From Trinickia soli (GTDB lineage Bacteria; Pseudomonadota; Gammaproteobacteria; Burkholderiales; Burkholderiaceae): DNA of 64,000 nt. Made by a program: the position numbers and the translations under genes. Below the pieces are notes generated by a model, which worked only from the letters and a program-made list of their open reading frames with translations, was not told where the DNA came from and made no database searches. This document shows, one piece after another, positions 16,323 through 24,078 of the stretch. Where the stretch lies: assembly GCF_002879855.1 (NCBI RefSeq), contig NZ_PNYB01000008.1, forward strand, positions 202,958-266,957, written 5' to 3'. The number at the start of each line of letters is the position of its first letter. Positions within the stretch are counted from its first letter, which is position 1.

Positions 16323-17582
16323 TCAGGCCGCTTGCCGCGGTTCGTCGGACGACACCGCAAGGGTGCCCTTGTGTCGAGGCGCCGTTTCGATCAATGCCGA
16401 CGCCACAAACACACCGATGACAAGACCAGCCAGCGCAAAATCGAACACGCGGGGCAGCCCGAAATTCTGCGCGATATATCCGGCAATAGCCGGTGCCACT
16501 CCTCCGCCGAACATCTCTCCGATACCGGAGATCAACCCGATCGTCGAAGCCACCAGCCCCGCGGGCGCCGCTTCGGCCGCAATGGGACCGCTCAGCAGGC
16601 TGAGCAAGCCGATCGAGCACATCGAGATGCCGAATAGCAATGCGAAGAGCGCCATAGGATTCGCACCCGTTCTGGAAAACGCGAAAAGCAGAACTGCTGC
16701 GACGGCGAACGCGCCGATAGCCGCGGCCTTGCGCCCGATGTAGTCGGATATCCCCGACAAGCCGAACGAGCCTATGAAACCGCCGAAGCCGAGAGCCGAT
16801 GCCACGAACCCCATGCTTTGCGCGTCGAAATGCAGCACCGCCATGAGGTACGTCGGCACCATGGCTCCGATGACGAAAATGCCGGCCATCGCGCAGAGCA
16901 TGGCCGCAATCGCAACAGCTACGTTTCTGTTGGCGAATATCGAGCCCCACCGGACTTTGACCCGATTGTGCGGACTCGGGGCAACGAACGACGTCTGCGG
17001 GCGATCGCGAAGCGTCTTCGCGCACAACGCCGCCACGATCAACCCGGGTACGGCCGAAATCAAGAACACCCAGTGCCATGACGGTACAACGCGCAACAAT
17101 TGCGTCGCGAGAATCGGCGCCACCCCGAGGCCGAGCAATGAGAACATGCTCATTTGAAAGCCGAGATTGAAGCCTCGCCGTCCGGGAAGCGACGCCTCGG
17201 TCGTCGCGGCGACGCTCGCAGGCGTGAAAGCGCCCTCCGCGACGCCCATGATGCCGCGGATCAGCATCAGACTCGCAAATCCTGTCGCGAGACCTGACAA
17301 GCTCGAGAGTAGCGAAAACGCAATCATCGTCCAGACGAGGATCTTCTTGCGTCCAATCCGATCCGAGATCGGTCCGCTCGCGATAGCCCAAGCCCCCCAT
17401 GCGACGGCCAGCACACCGATCAGATTGCCCAGTTGCTGAAAATTCAATCCCAGGTCGCGCATCATGTACGGAAACAGTGGCGCAACCATCCATCGATCAA
17501 GACCGACCAATCCGAAGCCGACGGCCAACAACAAAACCGTCTTGAATTCATAAGCACTGTCGTGCTTTACCATCGTATCCAT
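16323..17582 (-). CDS. MFS transporter (aromatic-acid/anion symporter type)
   Basis: A 419-residue inner-membrane permease with twelve predicted transmembrane segments. The loop 2-3 signature reads GPISDRIGRKKIL (about residues 79-91), and the second-half equivalent is SDYIGRKAAAIG. Opening residues LVGLDRWMVAPLFPYMMRDLGL are typical of organic-anion and aromatic-acid transporters. The ATG at 17582 has GGAGGAG 8 bases upstream. It stands as a single gene between the P-loop kinase and module B, with an AT-rich promoter region carrying the dyad at 17655-17671. The substrate is unknown. Confidence 0.85.
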   Translation of the reverse strand: MDTMVKHDSAYEFKTVLLLAVGFGLVGLDRWMVAPLFPYMMRDLGLNFQQLGNLIGVLAVAWGAWAIASGPISDRIGRKKILVWTMIAFSLLSSLSGLATGFASLMLIRGIMGVAEGAFTPASVAATTEASLPGRRGFNLGFQMSMFSLLGLGVAPILATQLLRVVPSWHWVFLISAVPGLIVAALCAKTLRDRPQTSFVAPSPHNRVKVRWGSIFANRNVAVAIAAMLCAMAGIFVIGAMVPTYLMAVLHFDAQSMGFVASALGFGGFIGSFGLSGISDYIGRKAAAIGAFAVAAVLLFAFSRTGANPMALFALLFGISMCSIGLLSLLSGPIAAEAAPAGLVASTIGLISGIGEMFGGGVAPAIAGYIAQNFGLPRVFDFALAGLVIGVFVASALIETAPRHKGTLAVSSDEPRQAA

Positions 17583-17654
17583 GCTTTGTCTCCTCCAGTA
17601 AGGCATTCATCAGGGTCTTCTCAAATGCAGATAAGTGACGATTTATCTTTATTT

Positions 17655-17671
17655 ATTTAGTATTCCTAAAT
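17655..17671. promoter_or_regulatory. AT-rich dyad upstream of MFS gene
   Basis: ATTTAG-TATTC-CTAAAT is a perfect inverted repeat with 6-base arms in an unusually AT-rich stretch about 75 bases before the MFS start. It is a plausible operator for an unidentified regulator. Confidence 0.4.
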
Positions 17672-17779
17672 TATTTTTCCGAAAGCAACACCGCGTGGCG
17701 TCGCGCGCCGCGCCCGGGTGTTCGGACGGCGCGCGCACCCTGAAAAGCGGTCGCTGTTTCGAAAGGTTGACGCGACGAG

Positions 17780-18403
17780 CTAGACGATCACGCAGGCTTC
17801 ATCGAATTCCAGCCGAGGACTGCGCGGAAACAGCCCGGCCGGATCGCCGTAGCCGAGGCAACAGAGGAAATTCGCGCGCAACGACGTCCCTTCGAAGAAC
17901 AGTGAATCGACGCGGCCGGCATCGAAGCCCGACAGCGGTCCGCAGTCGAGACCGAGCATTCGCGCCGCGAGGATGAAGTAGCCGCCCTGCAACGAGCTAT
18001 TGCGGAAACAAGTTTCGGCGGCAAGCGCAGGTTGATCGCGAAAAAGCTCGCCCGCATTCGGACGATGCGGAAACAGCTTGGGTAGTTGCTCGTAAAACGC
18101 CGTGTCGTAAGCCACGATCGCCACGACCGGCGCTGTGCGCACTTTCTCGACGTTGCCTGGAGAGACGGCCGAGACCAGGCGCGCACGCGCATCCGTCGAG
18201 CGCACGAACGTCAGCCGCATCGGCGAGCAATTCATGCTCGTCGGCCCCCACTTCGCCAGTTCGTATAGCTCTTGCAGCAATTCATCCGGCACGGGGTGAG
18301 CAAGCCAGGCATTCTGACTCCGTGCCTGGGTAAACACCTGCTCTCGCGTGCGGCTGTCCAAACGTTCCCTCATCGACTCGCGCTCCGGTTCATCTCGATT
18401 CAT
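17780..18403 (-). CDS. nitroreductase-family flavoprotein, RutE-like
   Basis: About 207 residues. The segment LYELAKWGPTSMNCSPMR (about residues 44-61) is the FMN-binding signature of the RutE branch (malonic semialdehyde reductase). The later LQGGYFILAARMLGLDCGP is the usual nitroreductase helix. It should be an FMN-dependent NAD(P)H oxidoreductase acting on an aldehyde or quinone-like compound. The start at 18403 is 11 bases after the cupin stop; an ATG at 18373 with GGAG upstream is an alternative. It is the last gene of the leftward group alcohol dehydrogenase, cupin, nitroreductase in module B. Confidence 0.8.
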   Translation of the reverse strand: MNRDEPERESMRERLDSRTREQVFTQARSQNAWLAHPVPDELLQELYELAKWGPTSMNCSPMRLTFVRSTDARARLVSAVSPGNVEKVRTAPVVAIVAYDTAFYEQLPKLFPHRPNAGELFRDQPALAAETCFRNSSLQGGYFILAARMLGLDCGPLSGFDAGRVDSLFFEGTSLRANFLCCLGYGDPAGLFPRSPRLEFDEACVIV

Positions 18404-18414
18404 GGCGCCCCGGC

Positions 18415-18954
18415 TTACGTACGGCTCGCGCCAACCATGAAGAACGCCACCGTCGCGGGCGCATCGCTCTTGTTGCGCCACGCGTGCCGCGTACCCTGTT
18501 GCACAGCGACGTCCATCGGGCGCAGCACAGTATCGTCTCCATCATCGACCTCCAACCATACTTCGCCCGATAGCACGAGCGCGTAGTCGATCGTGTCGGT
18601 CGCATGCATGCCCGGGCAATCAGGCTCGAACGTCTGTGCGAGATCGGGCATGCGCGCAACGCATTCCTCGCCCGCCGCGACTGGATCGAAGCCCGATGCG
18701 CTCATCGTGCTGTCAGGCGGAAACGTCACGATCAACAAACTCGTCCCACCAACCGGCGGTAGCAATGTGGTTTGTCCCACGGTGGGGTCGCCGCTGGCCG
18801 CCGGCAAGACAGGCGAAGGCGCTGTCGTCCAGACCTGCGCGAACGCATGGCCGGGAATAGATTGAAATGCAACCGTACGCGGCGGCGTGCCGTCCGAAAG
18901 CAACACGGAGCGGCCGCTGTTGTCGTGACCAGTTACGACTCGTCTAATGTGCAT
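18415..18954 (-). CDS. cupin-domain protein (module B)
   Basis: A 179-residue paralogue of the module A cupin at 7.6 kb. Shared landmarks are RRVVTGHD at the start, TFPPDS, MHATDTIDYALVLSGEVWLE and QQGTRHAWRNKS. The predicted cupin barrel lies in the C-terminal half, with possible metal-binding His and Glu residues. The start at 18954 was chosen because the paralogue begins at the same motif; the Shine-Dalgarno is poor and a longer form overlapping the alcohol dehydrogenase end is possible. It lies between the alcohol dehydrogenase and nitroreductase genes. Its reaction is unknown. Confidence 0.78.
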   Translation of the reverse strand: MHIRRVVTGHDNSGRSVLLSDGTPPRTVAFQSIPGHAFAQVWTTAPSPVLPAASGDPTVGQTTLLPPVGGTSLLIVTFPPDSTMSASGFDPVAAGEECVARMPDLAQTFEPDCPGMHATDTIDYALVLSGEVWLEVDDGDDTVLRPMDVAVQQGTRHAWRNKSDAPATVAFFMVGASRT

Positions 18955-19037
18955 GAATACGCTCGATGCGTGAGAAGGGAATGGCTGCGCCTGCCTGGCA
19001 CGGCCGGCACTGCGCCGGCCAGGCGCCGGTGTCACAC

Positions 19038-20147
19038 TCAAGGACAAATCACGTAGTTGCTGAAGCCGCCGTTGCGATTTTCGATGCCGCCGAGTGCGGT
19101 GTTAATGTCTTCGAGCTTGAAGCTGCAATGCTCGAACACCGAAAGGTCGACGACGCCCGACTCGACCATATCGGCCATCTCTTGTCCCTGGCCGGCCGTA
19201 AACCAAGCCGAGCCGCTGAAGCGCTGGTCGTTATCCATCATGTAATGCAGATTGATCGGAACTTCGCCCGCGACGGCGCCGATGTTGATGAGATGGCCAC
19301 CACGCCGCAGTGTCTTGAGCGTCTCCCGCAGCGTCTCCTGCGGCGCGCCCGGTCCTAACGCATCGATCACCGCATCGGTACCCGCACCTTGCGTCACGCG
19401 TGCGGCCCATTCGCTGACCGAGCCGTCATCGAGCGACATGACTTCGATGCGCTCCGGCGCGAGCGCTTTGACGCGCTGCAGGAGTTCCCGGTTGCGCGCC
19501 GTACCGAGGATCTTCTTCGCGCCCATCGCCAGCCCGAACAGGGCGGCGCCGAGGCCCAGCGTTCCACTGATACCGCTGACGAGTATCGTGCTGCTCGGCC
19601 CGACCTCCGCCTTTTTCAACGCTCGATAGGCCGTGCCCAGGTAGCCGAAGCGCGCCGCCGTTTCGTGACTCAGGTTGTCCGGAATCTTGACCAGGCTGTA
19701 CTGCGGCGCGGTCATGTACTCGCAGAGGCCACCGTACGGATAGTCGTCGAAGATGACTTGCGAGCGTTCGCTGAATCCGAAGTATCCGTTGAACGTGTAG
19801 TACGGACATGACGTCGTCTCGCCGGAACGGCAGGCACGACACCCGCCGCAATAGCGCGCGGGGTTCACGTAGACGCGATCACCCGGCTTGAATGCATGGA
19901 CCTGGCTACCCACCTCTTCGATGACCCCGGTTGCATCGAGACCAAAGATTGCCGGCAATTTCGGCAACGGAAGATGCGGAAACCACTTCTCCCAATTGCT
20001 CAAGACATTGCCGAGATTCGGCACGATGCCGCATGCCTTCACCTTCACCAGTACGTCGGTGGGTCGAGGGGACGGAACGGGGATGTTCTCGATCACCATC
20101 GGCTCACCTACGTTATGCATGCGCGCTGCTCGCATCATCTTCGTCAT
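19038..20147 (-). CDS. zinc-type alcohol dehydrogenase without the catalytic His (module B)
   Basis: A 369-residue MDR protein, the same length as its module A paralogue, with long shared blocks such as RPTDVLVKVKACGIVPN, KLPAIFGLD and TLNGYF/TFNGYF. The structural-zinc cysteines are intact (CGGCRACRSGETTSC). The catalytic His position again reads GLD instead of GHE. AGGAGA lies 6 bases upstream of the ATG at 20147. It is the first gene of a leftward unit with the cupin and nitroreductase genes, and the TTTGTGCATA operators lie about 100 bases upstream. It likely handles an aldehyde or ketone intermediate of module B. Confidence 0.85.
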   Translation of the reverse strand: MTKMMRAARMHNVGEPMVIENIPVPSPRPTDVLVKVKACGIVPNLGNVLSNWEKWFPHLPLPKLPAIFGLDATGVIEEVGSQVHAFKPGDRVYVNPARYCGGCRACRSGETTSCPYYTFNGYFGFSERSQVIFDDYPYGGLCEYMTAPQYSLVKIPDNLSHETAARFGYLGTAYRALKKAEVGPSSTILVSGISGTLGLGAALFGLAMGAKKILGTARNRELLQRVKALAPERIEVMSLDDGSVSEWAARVTQGAGTDAVIDALGPGAPQETLRETLKTLRRGGHLINIGAVAGEVPINLHYMMDNDQRFSGSAWFTAGQGQEMADMVESGVVDLSVFEHCSFKLEDINTALGGIENRNGGFSNYVICP

Positions 20148-20240
20148 TGCTCGTCTCCTGTCTATCAATCTTCTAGAGGCAAGACCGGGCGAGTTCGTCG
20201 TCAAGAAACGATCGATCCCGCGGTGTGCTACGCCTCAATT

Positions 20241-20270
20241 AACATGCACGATAAACATATTTGTGCATAA
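20241..20270. promoter_or_regulatory. module B operator pair before alcohol dehydrogenase gene
   Basis: TTTGTGCATAA at 20260-20270 is an exact copy of the module B word. ATGCACGATAA at 20244-20254 is a weaker, inverted copy. They lie about 100 bases upstream of the alcohol dehydrogenase start. The proposed binding protein is the GntR regulator at 25.8 kb. Confidence 0.62.
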
Positions 20271-20294
20271 ACCAAATCATCGTTTACCTGAACG

Positions 20295-20876
20295 CTACCG
20301 AAGGCCGTCCAATCCTCTCACTTCCGATGCCTGCAATCCGCCGAGCCGCGCATGGACGCGCCCGCCCGTTGCCATGGCCAATGCGAATGCGATTTCGTTG
20401 CGACGCGGGCCATCCCAGACCGTGACCTCGCAGGTGCCAAAATGGCTGCGCACGTAGGAAGCCTGAATGTGCCCCAGCGGCACCATCAAACGCGAGCCCA
20501 CGCCGCCAATCGTCTTCGCCGACGGGACGATCGCCTTCGGGCCGCCCAGTGTTTCCCGCATGGCCCAACCGCCCGCCTCATGCCAGACGGCGCCATGTTC
20601 AAGTTCGCCGTCTTCACCGACGATGGCGCCCTTCCCATACGCCTGCACTTTGGAGATCCCGCCCAGCTGAGCCACGAGACGCAATGACAGATCAGCCCCC
20701 AACTCCCGTAGCGCGCTCATGAACGGCAAGAGATCCGGCTCGTACCGTCCGGCGTACGGATTCGCGACGATGGCGGTCGCCACCGCGATCACCAACGGCT
20801 CGCCAAGCCGTTTACCGCCTTCGTGCCAAACCTCTTCTACGTCCAGCTTGATCTTTCTCACATTGACTAACGACAT
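20295..20876 (-). CDS. amino-acid-synthesis (PF06684) family protein
   Basis: A 193-residue protein of the PF06684 family, named for amino acid synthesis but without an established reaction. Recognisable parts are KIKLDVEEVWHEGG, ANPYAGRYEPDL, YGKGAIVGEDGELEHGAVWHE and GHIQASYVRSHFGTCEV. No signal peptide or membrane segment is seen, so it is cytoplasmic. GGAG lies near the ATG at 20876. It is divergent from the FAH gene across a 128-base gap with a module B operator, so it shares their control. Related genes often accompany catabolic hydrolases and isomerases; a hydrolase or isomerase role is only a guess. Confidence 0.78.
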   Translation of the reverse strand: MSLVNVRKIKLDVEEVWHEGGKRLGEPLVIAVATAIVANPYAGRYEPDLLPFMSALRELGADLSLRLVAQLGGISKVQAYGKGAIVGEDGELEHGAVWHEAGGWAMRETLGGPKAIVPSAKTIGGVGSRLMVPLGHIQASYVRSHFGTCEVTVWDGPRRNEIAFALAMATGGRVHARLGGLQASEVRGLDGLR

Positions 20877-20960
20877 GCCTTGCTCCGAGGAAATGGTTCG
20901 CGTCGACTACACCGGGCGTCCTCTCGTACGCCGGCGCTTGCATTATATCCATCGCCGTGT

Positions 20961-20977
20961 AATATGCACAAAAATAT
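20961..20977. promoter_or_regulatory. module B operator before FAH operon
   Basis: AATATGCACAAAAATAT contains TATGCACAAA, the reverse complement of TTTGTGCATA. It lies 28 bases before the FAH start and in the divergent gap with the PF06684 gene, so it could control both. Confidence 0.65.
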
Positions 20978-21004
20978 CTTTTATGCCCAACAGGAGAAAA
21001 ACCC

Positions 21005-21856
21005 ATGAAACTGGTCTCGTACCGACACCAAAACCGGCCCGGGTTCGGTGCAGTCAAGGACGAAGGCGTCATCGATCTCGCGAAGCATTTGCCTGCCGTC
21101 GCGGATCTCGCGGCGCTCGTATCGAACCCGGCCGCGCTCGCCGAGGCCCGGCGGCTGGCTGCCACGGCGACCGCCGATTTCGCGCTTGCCGCCGTCGAGC
21201 TCGAACCGGTCGTTCCGCGCCCGAACAAAATCATTTGCGTCGGCATCAACTATGTCGCGCACGCCGCTGAGGCCGGCCGGACCGTAGGGAAATACCCGGT
21301 CATCTTCCATCGCTATGCGCAAACGCTGGTCGCACACGGCGCACCGATCATCCGTCCTCGCGTCTCCGACAATTTCGACTTCGAAGCGGAGCTTGCCGTC
21401 GTGATCGGCAAAGGCGGCTCGCACATCAAGCCGGAAGAAGCCATGAACCACGTAGCCGGCTACACGTGCTTCAACGATTCGAGCGTGCGCGATTGGCAGT
21501 TCCATACGCACCAGTACGGGATGGGCAAGAACTTCCGCGGCACGGGCTCGCTCGGCCCGTGGCTCGTTACCGCAGACGAAATTCCCGACTATCGCGAACT
21601 CTCGATCAAGGGGATGCTCAACGGCGAATGCATGCAGGCAGGCAAGCTCTCCGAACTTGCGTTCGACATCCCCGCCCTGATCGCCTATGTATCCCAGGCG
21701 CTCGACTGGCAGCCCGGCGATATCCTGGCGACCGGCACACCGAGCGGGATCGGTTTCAAGCGCCAGCCGCCGATCTTCCTGAAGCCGGGCGATACGTTCG
21801 ATGTCGTCATTCCTGGCGTCGGCACCTTGTCGAACCCCGTCGCAGACGAAGCGTGA
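21005..21856 (+). CDS. fumarylacetoacetate hydrolase family protein (module B)
   Basis: A 283-residue FAH-fold enzyme. Metal-ligand residues are visible in FDFEAELAVVIG and in FNDSSVRDWQ, and the C-terminal GDILATGTPSGIGF is the family signature. IICVGINYVAHAAEAGR marks the start of the FAH core near residue 75, after a short N-terminal domain, as in the ureidoglycolate-lyase-like and acylpyruvase members. CAGGAG precedes the ATG at 21005. It opens the rightward operon FAH, VOC, aldehyde dehydrogenase, monooxygenase. It probably hydrolyses a C-C bond or decarboxylates an oxo-acid from ring cleavage. Confidence 0.87.
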   Translation: MKLVSYRHQNRPGFGAVKDEGVIDLAKHLPAVADLAALVSNPAALAEARRLAATATADFALAAVELEPVVPRPNKIICVGINYVAHAAEAGRTVGKYPVIFHRYAQTLVAHGAPIIRPRVSDNFDFEAELAVVIGKGGSHIKPEEAMNHVAGYTCFNDSSVRDWQFHTHQYGMGKNFRGTGSLGPWLVTADEIPDYRELSIKGMLNGECMQAGKLSELAFDIPALIAYVSQALDWQPGDILATGTPSGIGFKRQPPIFLKPGDTFDVVIPGVGTLSNPVADEA

Positions 21857-21888
21857 ACATCACATCAACGAGACATTCGGAGACAAAC

Positions 21889-22452
21889 ATGGCGGCCTTG
21901 CCGAAAATTCAGTTCACGCATTGCGGAATCTTTTGCAGCGACCTCGAGATGATGGTCGACTACTACCGCAAGTATCTTGGCTTCGTCGTCAGCGACAAGG
22001 GCGTCGCTTCGACCAGCCATCGTCTGTACTTCATGACGCAGGATCCCAAGATTCATCATCAGCTCGTCCTGTTCGACGGCAAGCCGACCGACCTGCCGTT
22101 CAATCCCGTCAACCAGTTGTCGTTGTTGCTCGACTCGCTCGCCGATCTGCAGTCGTATTACCGCCGTGCGGTCAGTGCCGGCGTCACAGGGATCGAGCAG
22201 GTCGACCATGGCAACGCATGGTCGATCTACTTCAAGGACCCCGAAGGCAATCCCCTCGAGTTGTACGTCGACAGTCCGTTCTTCACGGCCCAACCTTGCC
22301 GCGAGCCCCTGGATCTCAATCTTTCCGCTGAGGAAATCATCGGGCGAACGGAGGCGATGTGCCGGCGCCGGCCCGGTTTTTTGTCGCGCGAGGCTTGGAT
22401 CGCTGAAATGCGCGAGCGAATCGCGGCCCAACGCACGGCATTCGACGCATAA
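21889..22452 (+). CDS. single-domain VOC (glyoxalase/extradiol-like) protein
   Basis: A 187-residue VOC protein. Possible metal ligands are a His in FTHCGIFCSD, a His in KIHHQLVLF and the Glu in NPLELYVD. It has one VOC module plus a C-terminal helical tail (REPLDLNLSAEEIIGRTEA), unlike the two-module dioxygenase of module A. It may be a small extradiol dioxygenase or a lyase/isomerase. It begins 32 bases after the FAH gene. If it cleaves the ring it would supply the dioxygenase step of module B; this is inference. Confidence 0.8.
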   Translation: MAALPKIQFTHCGIFCSDLEMMVDYYRKYLGFVVSDKGVASTSHRLYFMTQDPKIHHQLVLFDGKPTDLPFNPVNQLSLLLDSLADLQSYYRRAVSAGVTGIEQVDHGNAWSIYFKDPEGNPLELYVDSPFFTAQPCREPLDLNLSAEEIIGRTEAMCRRRPGFLSREAWIAEMRERIAAQRTAFDA

Positions 22453-22555
22453 GAACACGCGCATGGGCTGGCCCGATGGGCGGTTCGACCACGGATCGGC
22501 GATAGGGACGAATACGGGCCTCGTGCGAACGTGGTTTTTCTTGGAGCAATATCTG

Positions 22556-23995
22556 ATGAAGTGCAATTTCATCGGCGGGCAATGGCGTGCGAGCGCGGCA
22601 TCCCGCAGCAATATCAATCCGTCCGACCTGGACGATGTCATTGGGCAATACGCTCAAGCCGACGCCGACGATGCGCGCGCCGCGATCGATGCGGCTCGCA
22701 ATGCTCAAAAGACGTGGGCGCATGACGGCATCCAGGCGCGCTCGAGCGCGCTCGACTTCATCGGTTCCGAACTACTGGGCAGACAAACCGAGCTCGGGAC
22801 ACTGCTGTCTCGCGAGGAAGGCAAGACCCTCGCCGAGGGAATAGCTGAAGTCGCGCGCGCCGGCCAGATATTCAAGTTCTTCGCCGGGGAAGTGCTCCGC
22901 ACAGGCGGAGAAAAGCTGCCGTCGGTGCGCCCGCTTGTGGAGGTCGAAGTCACGCGCGAACCTGTCGGCGTCGTCGGCATCATCACACCATGGAATTTCC
23001 CGATCGCGATTCCCGCCTGGAAAATCGCGCCGGCGCTGGCCTACGGCAATAGCGTCGTATTCAAACCGGCCGATCTCGTGCCGGGATCGGCATGGGCGCT
23101 CGCGGAAATTATCTCGCGCAGTGCAATTCCCCACGGTGTGTTCAACCTCGTCATGGGGCGCGGCAGCGTCGTCGGTAACGCGATCGTCTCGTCGCCCGAT
23201 GTCGATGCTGTTTCGTTTACAGGATCCGTCGAAACCGGACGCACCCTGCTGCAGCGCGGCGCGCAACAGTTCAAGCGCATGCAACTCGAGATGGGCGGCA
23301 AGAACCCGCTCGTCGTGCTCGATGACGCCGACCTCGAGGTGGCGGTCGATTGCGCGGTGCAAGGCGCCTATTACTCGACAGGGCAACGCTGCACGGCCTC
23401 GTCGCGCTTCATCGTGCAGAAGGGCATCTATCCACGCTTCGTCACTCGTCTGACAGAAGCGATCGAACGTCTGCGCGTTGGCCATGCGCTCGAACCGCAG
23501 ACGCAGATCGGCCCTGTCGTTGACGAGGGGCAACTGCGGCACGACGAGGGGTATCTCAACATCGGGAAGAATGAAGGTGCAAAACTTGCCTGCGGAGGTC
23601 AGCTCGTCAAGCGCGACACGCGTGGACACTTCCTGTCGCCCGCGCTGTTCATCGACGCGACACCAAAGATGCGCATCGCGCGCGAGGAAATCTTCGGTCC
23701 GATCGCCTGCGCTATTGCGGTCGACAGCTATGAAGAGGCCCTTTCAGTTGCAAACGATAGTCCTTTTGGGCTCTCGTCGGGCATCTGCACGACTTCGCTC
23801 AAATACGCGACGCATTTCAAGCGGCATGTGAAGAGCGGCATGACGATGGTGAACGTGCCGACAGCTGGCGTCGACTATCACGTGCCGTTTGGCGGAACAA
23901 AGGCGTCCAGCTACGGGCCGCGCGAACAAGGAACATACGCAGTGGACTTCTTCACGACCGTGAAAACTGCGTATACGAAGGCATACTTTGATTAA
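22556..23995 (+). CDS. NAD(P)-dependent aldehyde dehydrogenase
   Basis: A 479-residue soluble aldehyde dehydrogenase. Catalytic residues are visible as Cys279 in TGQRCTASSR and Glu245 in LEMGGKNP, and the cofactor region includes ITPWNFPIAIP near residues 142-152. The opening NFIGGQWR and the ending, which lacks the usual LGRE-type tail and reads YGPREQGTYAVDFFT, place it near the alpha-ketoglutaric semialdehyde dehydrogenase branch. The start at 22556 is supported by GGAG 9 bases upstream. It would oxidise a semialdehyde from ring cleavage to the acid. It lies between the VOC and monooxygenase genes. Confidence 0.9.
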   Translation: MKCNFIGGQWRASAASRSNINPSDLDDVIGQYAQADADDARAAIDAARNAQKTWAHDGIQARSSALDFIGSELLGRQTELGTLLSREEGKTLAEGIAEVARAGQIFKFFAGEVLRTGGEKLPSVRPLVEVEVTREPVGVVGIITPWNFPIAIPAWKIAPALAYGNSVVFKPADLVPGSAWALAEIISRSAIPHGVFNLVMGRGSVVGNAIVSSPDVDAVSFTGSVETGRTLLQRGAQQFKRMQLEMGGKNPLVVLDDADLEVAVDCAVQGAYYSTGQRCTASSRFIVQKGIYPRFVTRLTEAIERLRVGHALEPQTQIGPVVDEGQLRHDEGYLNIGKNEGAKLACGGQLVKRDTRGHFLSPALFIDATPKMRIAREEIFGPIACAIAVDSYEEALSVANDSPFGLSSGICTTSLKYATHFKRHVKSGMTMVNVPTAGVDYHVPFGGTKASSYGPREQGTYAVDFFTTVKTAYTKAYFD

Positions 23996-23999
23996 CCCC

Positions 24000-24026
24000 A
24001 GCGCCGGCCAAAACGGTCGGCGCTTT
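24000..24026 (+). terminator. hairpin between aldehyde dehydrogenase and monooxygenase genes
   Basis: AGCGCCGGCC and GGTCGGCGCT pair over ten bases with one G-T pair, around AAAAC, followed by TTTGC. It may attenuate read-through into the monooxygenase gene, which begins 53 bases later. Confidence 0.5.
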
Positions 24027-24078
24027 GCAAACGCATCCGCGCGTGCGGCTGCAAAGCAGCATTGGATAGGGAGGAGAC

